DNA from: JABFRZ01 sp036376275
GTDB lineage: Bacteria > Planctomycetota > UBA1135 > GCA-002686595
Length of the DNA: 17,246 nt
Assembly: GCA_036376275.1 (NCBI GenBank)
Contig: DASVAP010000350.1
Location: 1 to 17,246 of the forward strand
Direction: 5' to 3'
Position numbers and translations under genes: made by a program. Shown piece after piece: positions 14,603 through 17,246 of this stretch (position 1 is its first letter; the number at the start of each line of letters is the position of its first letter). The notes under the pieces were generated by a model. The model saw nothing but the letters and a program-made list of their open reading frames with translations. It was not told the origin of the DNA and made no database searches.

Positions 14603-16093
14603 TCAGCGCCCGTAGGTCGCGTAGAGCTTGTTGACGAAGCGCTCGCCCGGGTCGAGGCGGCGCTTGGCGGCGAACAGCTCGGCCGCACGCGGATAGGCGG
14701 CGTGGAACTGCTCCGGCGTCGCCTGCAGGCGGTAGGGCAGGTAGTGGCGGCCGCCCAGGGAGAGGGCAGCGTCGAGCAGCTCGCCGGTCAGGGCCCCGAG
14801 GCGCCCGTCGGCCTCGGCCGTGCGCTCCTGGTGGAAGAAGAGCACCAGCGCGAGCAGCGGGCGGTCGGCGTAGCGGAGCAGGGTGTCCTCGTCGGCGGCG
14901 ACGTCGCGCAGGGTCACGTTGAGGAGGTCGACTCCGTGGCGCGGGACGGCCGCGCGCAGGGTCTCCAGGAAGCGCAGGAGGTGCTCCGGCGGCAGGAAGT
15001 ACTCCTGCAGGATGTCCGTGCCGCGCGGGTCGGCGTTCTCGAGCGCCGCCAGGTCCTCGTCGAGCAGCTGGTTGCGCGAGAGGAGGCCGCGGAAGCGCAG
15101 GCCGCCGAGGCGCCTCTCGAGCGTCCAGCGCAATTCCTTCCCGTAGTCACTGCCGACCGAGCCGCGGAAGACCAGGCGCTTGAGCCAGCGCGAGCCGGGC
15201 GGCCGCAGGGGCGCGGGCACGGCCCCGGGCTCGGCGCGGAAGACCGTCAGGATGGCCTCGCGCAGGAAGCCCTCGCCGGGCGTGACGTCCAGGCGGCCGA
15301 AGGCGAGCTCGGGCCTCGGCTCCAGGCCCAGCACCTGGGCCTCGAGCGTGGCCACGTAGTCCGCGACCGGGACCACGAAGCGCTCGGCGCGCAGGGCCGC
15401 GTTCGGGACCAGCTCGAGCTCGGCGTCGAGCAGGACCCCGAACAGGCCGTAGCCGCCGAGCACCGCCGCGAAGAGCTCGGCGTTCTCCGTGCGGGTGCAG
15501 CGCAGGAGCTCGCCCTCGGCCGTGAGCAGCCGCAGCGCGCGCACGGTGGAGGCGACCGGGGCGTGGTCCGGCTGCCAGCCGTGGCAGTTCACGCTCAGCG
15601 ACCCGCCGATCGTGAAGACGCTGTTCGACTGCATGACGGCCACCGACAGCCCGTGTGGGTCGGCGAGGGCCAGCACCTCGGCCCAGGTGGCGCCGCCCTG
15701 GGCCGTGACCACGCGCGCCGCGGGATCGAGGCGCAGCTCGTCGAAGTCGAGCATGTCCAGCACGATCCCGTCCGCCGCGATCGACTGGCCTCCCATCGAG
15801 TGCCGCGCGCCGGCGATCGAGACGCCCAGGTCGCCCTCGCGCGCCTCGGCCAGCGTCTGCCGCAGGACCGCCAGGGCCGCCTCCTCGCCGCGCGGGACCG
15901 TCACGACGCGCGCGACGCGCGTCGCCTCGAGGTGGCTGGCGTCGTCGGCGTGCCCCGGCGGCGAGCCGGCGCGCTCGGCCGCGGCCCAGCGCTGCTCGCG
16001 CCAGGCCACGCGCGCGAGGTGGCCCACCGGGCGGCCGAGGAAGAGCGCGAGGGCGAGCCCCGCGAGGAGCAGGACGTGGCGCAGCCTCCGCAT
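14603..16093 (-). CDS. FAD-binding oxidoreductase of the VAO/aldonolactone-oxidase type, membrane-anchored
   Basis: The 496-residue protein begins with a signal anchor (RHVLLLAGLALALFLG, residues 5-20). A FAD_binding_4 (PCMH-fold) domain follows. VSIAGARHSMGGQSI at 91-105 is the FAD pyrophosphate loop; H98 is where aldonolactone and alditol oxidases carry covalent histidyl-FAD. LDMLDFDEL and VVTAQGGATWAEVL are typical of the domain, as are FTIGGSLSVNCHG (about 160-172) and ENAELFAAVLGGYGLFGVLLD. The C-terminal KRRLDPGERFVNKLYATYG resembles the end of D-arabinono-1,4-lactone oxidase relatives. Covalent flavinylation is inferred from H98 alone. The ATG at 16093 lies 12 nt after the Rieske-flavodoxin stop, so they form one operon. 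It probably oxidises a sugar, lactone or alcohol outside the cytoplasm; the substrate and electron acceptor are unknown. Confidence 0.86.
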   Translation of the reverse strand: MRRLRHVLLLAGLALALFLGRPVGHLARVAWREQRWAAAERAGSPPGHADDASHLEATRVARVVTVPRGEEAALAVLRQTLAEAREGDLGVSIAGARHSMGGQSIAADGIVLDMLDFDELRLDPAARVVTAQGGATWAEVLALADPHGLSVAVMQSNSVFTIGGSLSVNCHGWQPDHAPVASTVRALRLLTAEGELLRCTRTENAELFAAVLGGYGLFGVLLDAELELVPNAALRAERFVVPVADYVATLEAQVLGLEPRPELAFGRLDVTPGEGFLREAILTVFRAEPGAVPAPLRPPGSRWLKRLVFRGSVGSDYGKELRWTLERRLGGLRFRGLLSRNQLLDEDLAALENADPRGTDILQEYFLPPEHLLRFLETLRAAVPRHGVDLLNVTLRDVAADEDTLLRYADRPLLALVLFFHQERTAEADGRLGALTGELLDAALSLGGRHYLPYRLQATPEQFHAAYPRAAELFAAKRRLDPGERFVNKLYATYGR

Positions 16094-16105
16094 CTGGCGA
16101 ACGGA

Positions 16106-17200
16106 TCAGTGCCGCTCGTGGTGCGCCTTGCGGCCGCCGCGCGGGACCTTGGTCGTGCTCATGCGGCTCTGCTGCAGGCGCTTCGCGAGCTCGACGCAGC
16201 GCTCGAGCAGGGCCTGGGTGCCCTCGCGCAGCTCGGCGCTGGCCTGGACCTGGCGCACGTTGTTCTCCATGTCCTCGGCCGACCAGCCGCGGCTGTGGGC
16301 CACGTAGGGGAAGGGCGGGAAGAGGCAGCCGATCTCGGCGAAGAAGCCCAGCATCGAGCCGGCCACGGCCTGCACGTTGTCCTGGCCGCCGGTGATCACG
16401 AAGCCGGCCACCTTGTCGCGGATCAGGACGTTGTCGCGGATCGTGATCTGGTTCTGCACGCAGTTCATGCGCTCGACCATCTTGTGGTAGAGCGAGCTGG
16501 CGGTGCCCCAGCGGATCGGCGTGGCGACGAGGATCACGTCGGCCCAGTGCACGATGCCCTCGTAGACCTGCTCCATCTGGTCCTTGGGGTCCAGCTGCGT
16601 GATCGAGCAGGGCCAGGTGCAGGCCTGGGCGCTCTTCGAGTAGAAGCCCTCGCAGGCGCGGAAGGCGAGCTCGTGCAGCTTCAGGAGGCGCGTCTCGAGG
16701 CCCAGGGCGGTCTGCGCGTGCTCGAGCGCGCTCGAGAGCAGCATCTCGGAGGTCGACGGCCGGGGATGGCCGGCGTCCATGGCGGTGGTCGAGATCCCCA
16801 GGACCCGCGGCGGCCCGTCGTGGTGCTCCGGGTCGCGCGTGAGCGGGTGCGGGTCGTGCGGGAGCTTGTTGCGCTTCGTGACGGGCTCGGCCGAGACGAG
16901 GACGCGGCCGTTCTCGACCTTGACCTCGTGGCGCGGGACGCGGTCGGCCTCGTAGCCGGGCTCGCCCTCGCCGGTCGCGTGGTGGAACTTCCAGTAGTGC
17001 CACGGACAGACGACGTAGTCGCCGTCGAGCGTGCCCTCCCCGAGCGGGCCGCCGACGTGGTTGCAGGCGTTGGCGATGGCGCCGAAGCGGCCGGCGTGGA
17101 AGGAGAGGGCGATGGGCTTGCGGCCGGCGAGGACGACCTGGAGGGGTTTGCGGGCGAGGTCCTCGGCGGAGCCGACGTCGACGAAGGTCTCCTTGCTCAT
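16106..17200 (-). CDS. Rieske [2Fe-2S] - flavodoxin-like NAD(P)H:FMN oxidoreductase fusion
   Basis: The 364-residue protein joins two redox modules. Residues 5-105 form a Rieske domain of the ferredoxin/NirD-like type, with both ligand pairs present: C46-N-H48 (ACNHVGGPLGEG) and C65-P-W-H68 (VVCPWHYWKFH). After a His/Pro-rich linker (about 106-131), residues 132-345 resemble the NADPH-dependent FMN reductase/flavodoxin superfamily: RVLGISTTAM, a Ser/Thr-rich phosphate-loop candidate (PSTSEMLL), WADVILVATPIRWGTASSLYHKMVERM, and a GGQDN loop. Cysteines C183, C194 and C198 sit where iron-sulfur flavoproteins have a C-x-G-C-x-x-C cluster, but the spacing differs. The tail is basic (RGGRKAHHERH). 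It has no signal peptide and is predicted cytoplasmic. It is first in the operon; a GATAAC element ends 8 nt before the ATG. Likely role: NAD(P)H-FMN-[2Fe-2S] electron transfer to an unidentified partner. Confidence 0.87.
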   Translation of the reverse strand: MSKETFVDVGSAEDLARKPLQVVLAGRKPIALSFHAGRFGAIANACNHVGGPLGEGTLDGDYVVCPWHYWKFHHATGEGEPGYEADRVPRHEVKVENGRVLVSAEPVTKRNKLPHDPHPLTRDPEHHDGPPRVLGISTTAMDAGHPRPSTSEMLLSSALEHAQTALGLETRLLKLHELAFRACEGFYSKSAQACTWPCSITQLDPKDQMEQVYEGIVHWADVILVATPIRWGTASSLYHKMVERMNCVQNQITIRDNVLIRDKVAGFVITGGQDNVQAVAGSMLGFFAEIGCLFPPFPYVAHSRGWSAEDMENNVRQVQASAELREGTQALLERCVELAKRLQQSRMSTTKVPRGGRKAHHERH

Positions 17201-17206
17201 GGAGGG

Positions 17207-17214
17207 GGGTTATC
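17207..17214 (-). promoter_or_regulatory. -10-like GATAACCC before the Rieske-flavodoxin gene
   Basis: On the minus strand GATAACCC is followed by CCCTCC and then the ATG at 17200, placing its TA 12 nt from the start. No Shine-Dalgarno is present: the leader strand here is almost all pyrimidine. The match to TAnnnT is imperfect. Confidence 0.22.
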
Positions 17215-17219
17215 GCACC

Positions 17220-17246
17220 GGGAGGGGTGGAGGGGGAAGGGTTGGG
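17220..17246 (+). other. G-quadruplex-capable G-tract at the right edge
   Basis: The + strand has runs GGG, GGGG, GGGGG, GGG and GGG separated by 1, 4, 2 and 2 bases, which fits the standard G4 pattern. It lies 20-46 bp upstream of the Rieske-flavodoxin start, on that gene's template strand. The tract may continue past the window. Confidence 0.4.

Noticed and set aside
14593..14688. N-terminal extension of the M28 peptidase to 14688
   Set aside because: It would overlap the FAD oxidase coding end by 86 bases and adds a Ser/Pro-rich stretch with no domain; the GTG at 14592 just after the stop is simpler.
1..17246. CRISPR arrays, tRNA or rRNA genes, transposases, phage or toxin-antitoxin modules
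   Set aside because: No regularly spaced direct repeats, cloverleaf-like sequence or mobile-element proteins could be found on either strand by reading.

Overview
The window is a very GC-rich (roughly 70-75% by eye), gene-dense bacterial chromosome segment with no RNA gene, insertion sequence, phage gene or CRISPR array visible. The gene content points to Planctomycetota, probably a high-GC lineage. The evidence is an ECF sigma domain fused to a membrane segment and carboxypeptidase-regulatory-like repeats, a DUF1080/propeller/'PVC-type' cytochrome c lipoprotein, a Tat-exported Gfo/Idh/MocA protein, and a ferritin-like protein. This placement is inferred from family distribution; no phylogeny was run.

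Layout. (1) 2-2959 (+): a sigma factor/surface-repeat fusion whose start lies left of the window. (2) 3002-4428 (+): a compact cassette of a small membrane protein, a CxxCxxCC (YkgJ-type) metal-binding protein and a second membrane protein, 4 bases apart at both junctions. (3) 4439-8164 (-): a 1241-residue multidomain lipoprotein. It is divergent from 8262-9854 (+), a secreted matrixin-type metalloprotease with IPT/TIG-like domains; they share a 97-bp promoter region. (4) 9914-10465 and 10515-11537 (+): a DUF488 protein and class I fructose-1,6-bisphosphatase. (5) 12996-11557 and 13490-12993 (-): a ferritin-like protein translationally overlapping (TTGA) a Tat-signal Gfo/Idh/MocA protein that lacks the catalytic lysine. 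(6) 17200-13558 (-): a three-gene operon of a Rieske-flavodoxin fusion, a membrane-anchored FAD-dependent oxidase of the VAO/aldonolactone-oxidase type and a membrane-anchored M28 zinc peptidase.

Most of the products are predicted to be exported or membrane-anchored: the lipoprotein, metalloprotease, Tat oxidoreductase, FAD oxidase and M28 peptidase. The region reads as envelope-associated degradation and redox functions plus a few housekeeping genes (fbp, DUF488). It does not look like a mobile or defence island.

The items I rate highest are the Rieske-flavodoxin fusion and its operon, the sigma-TM-repeat fusion, the lost active-site residues in the Gfo/Idh/MocA protein, and a leader before the metalloprotease with two mutually exclusive hairpins around a distant Shine-Dalgarno. 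Several genes also carry a TA-rich -10-like element 12-14 nt before the start codon, which suggests leaderless transcription. I did not find a clearly new multi-gene system.
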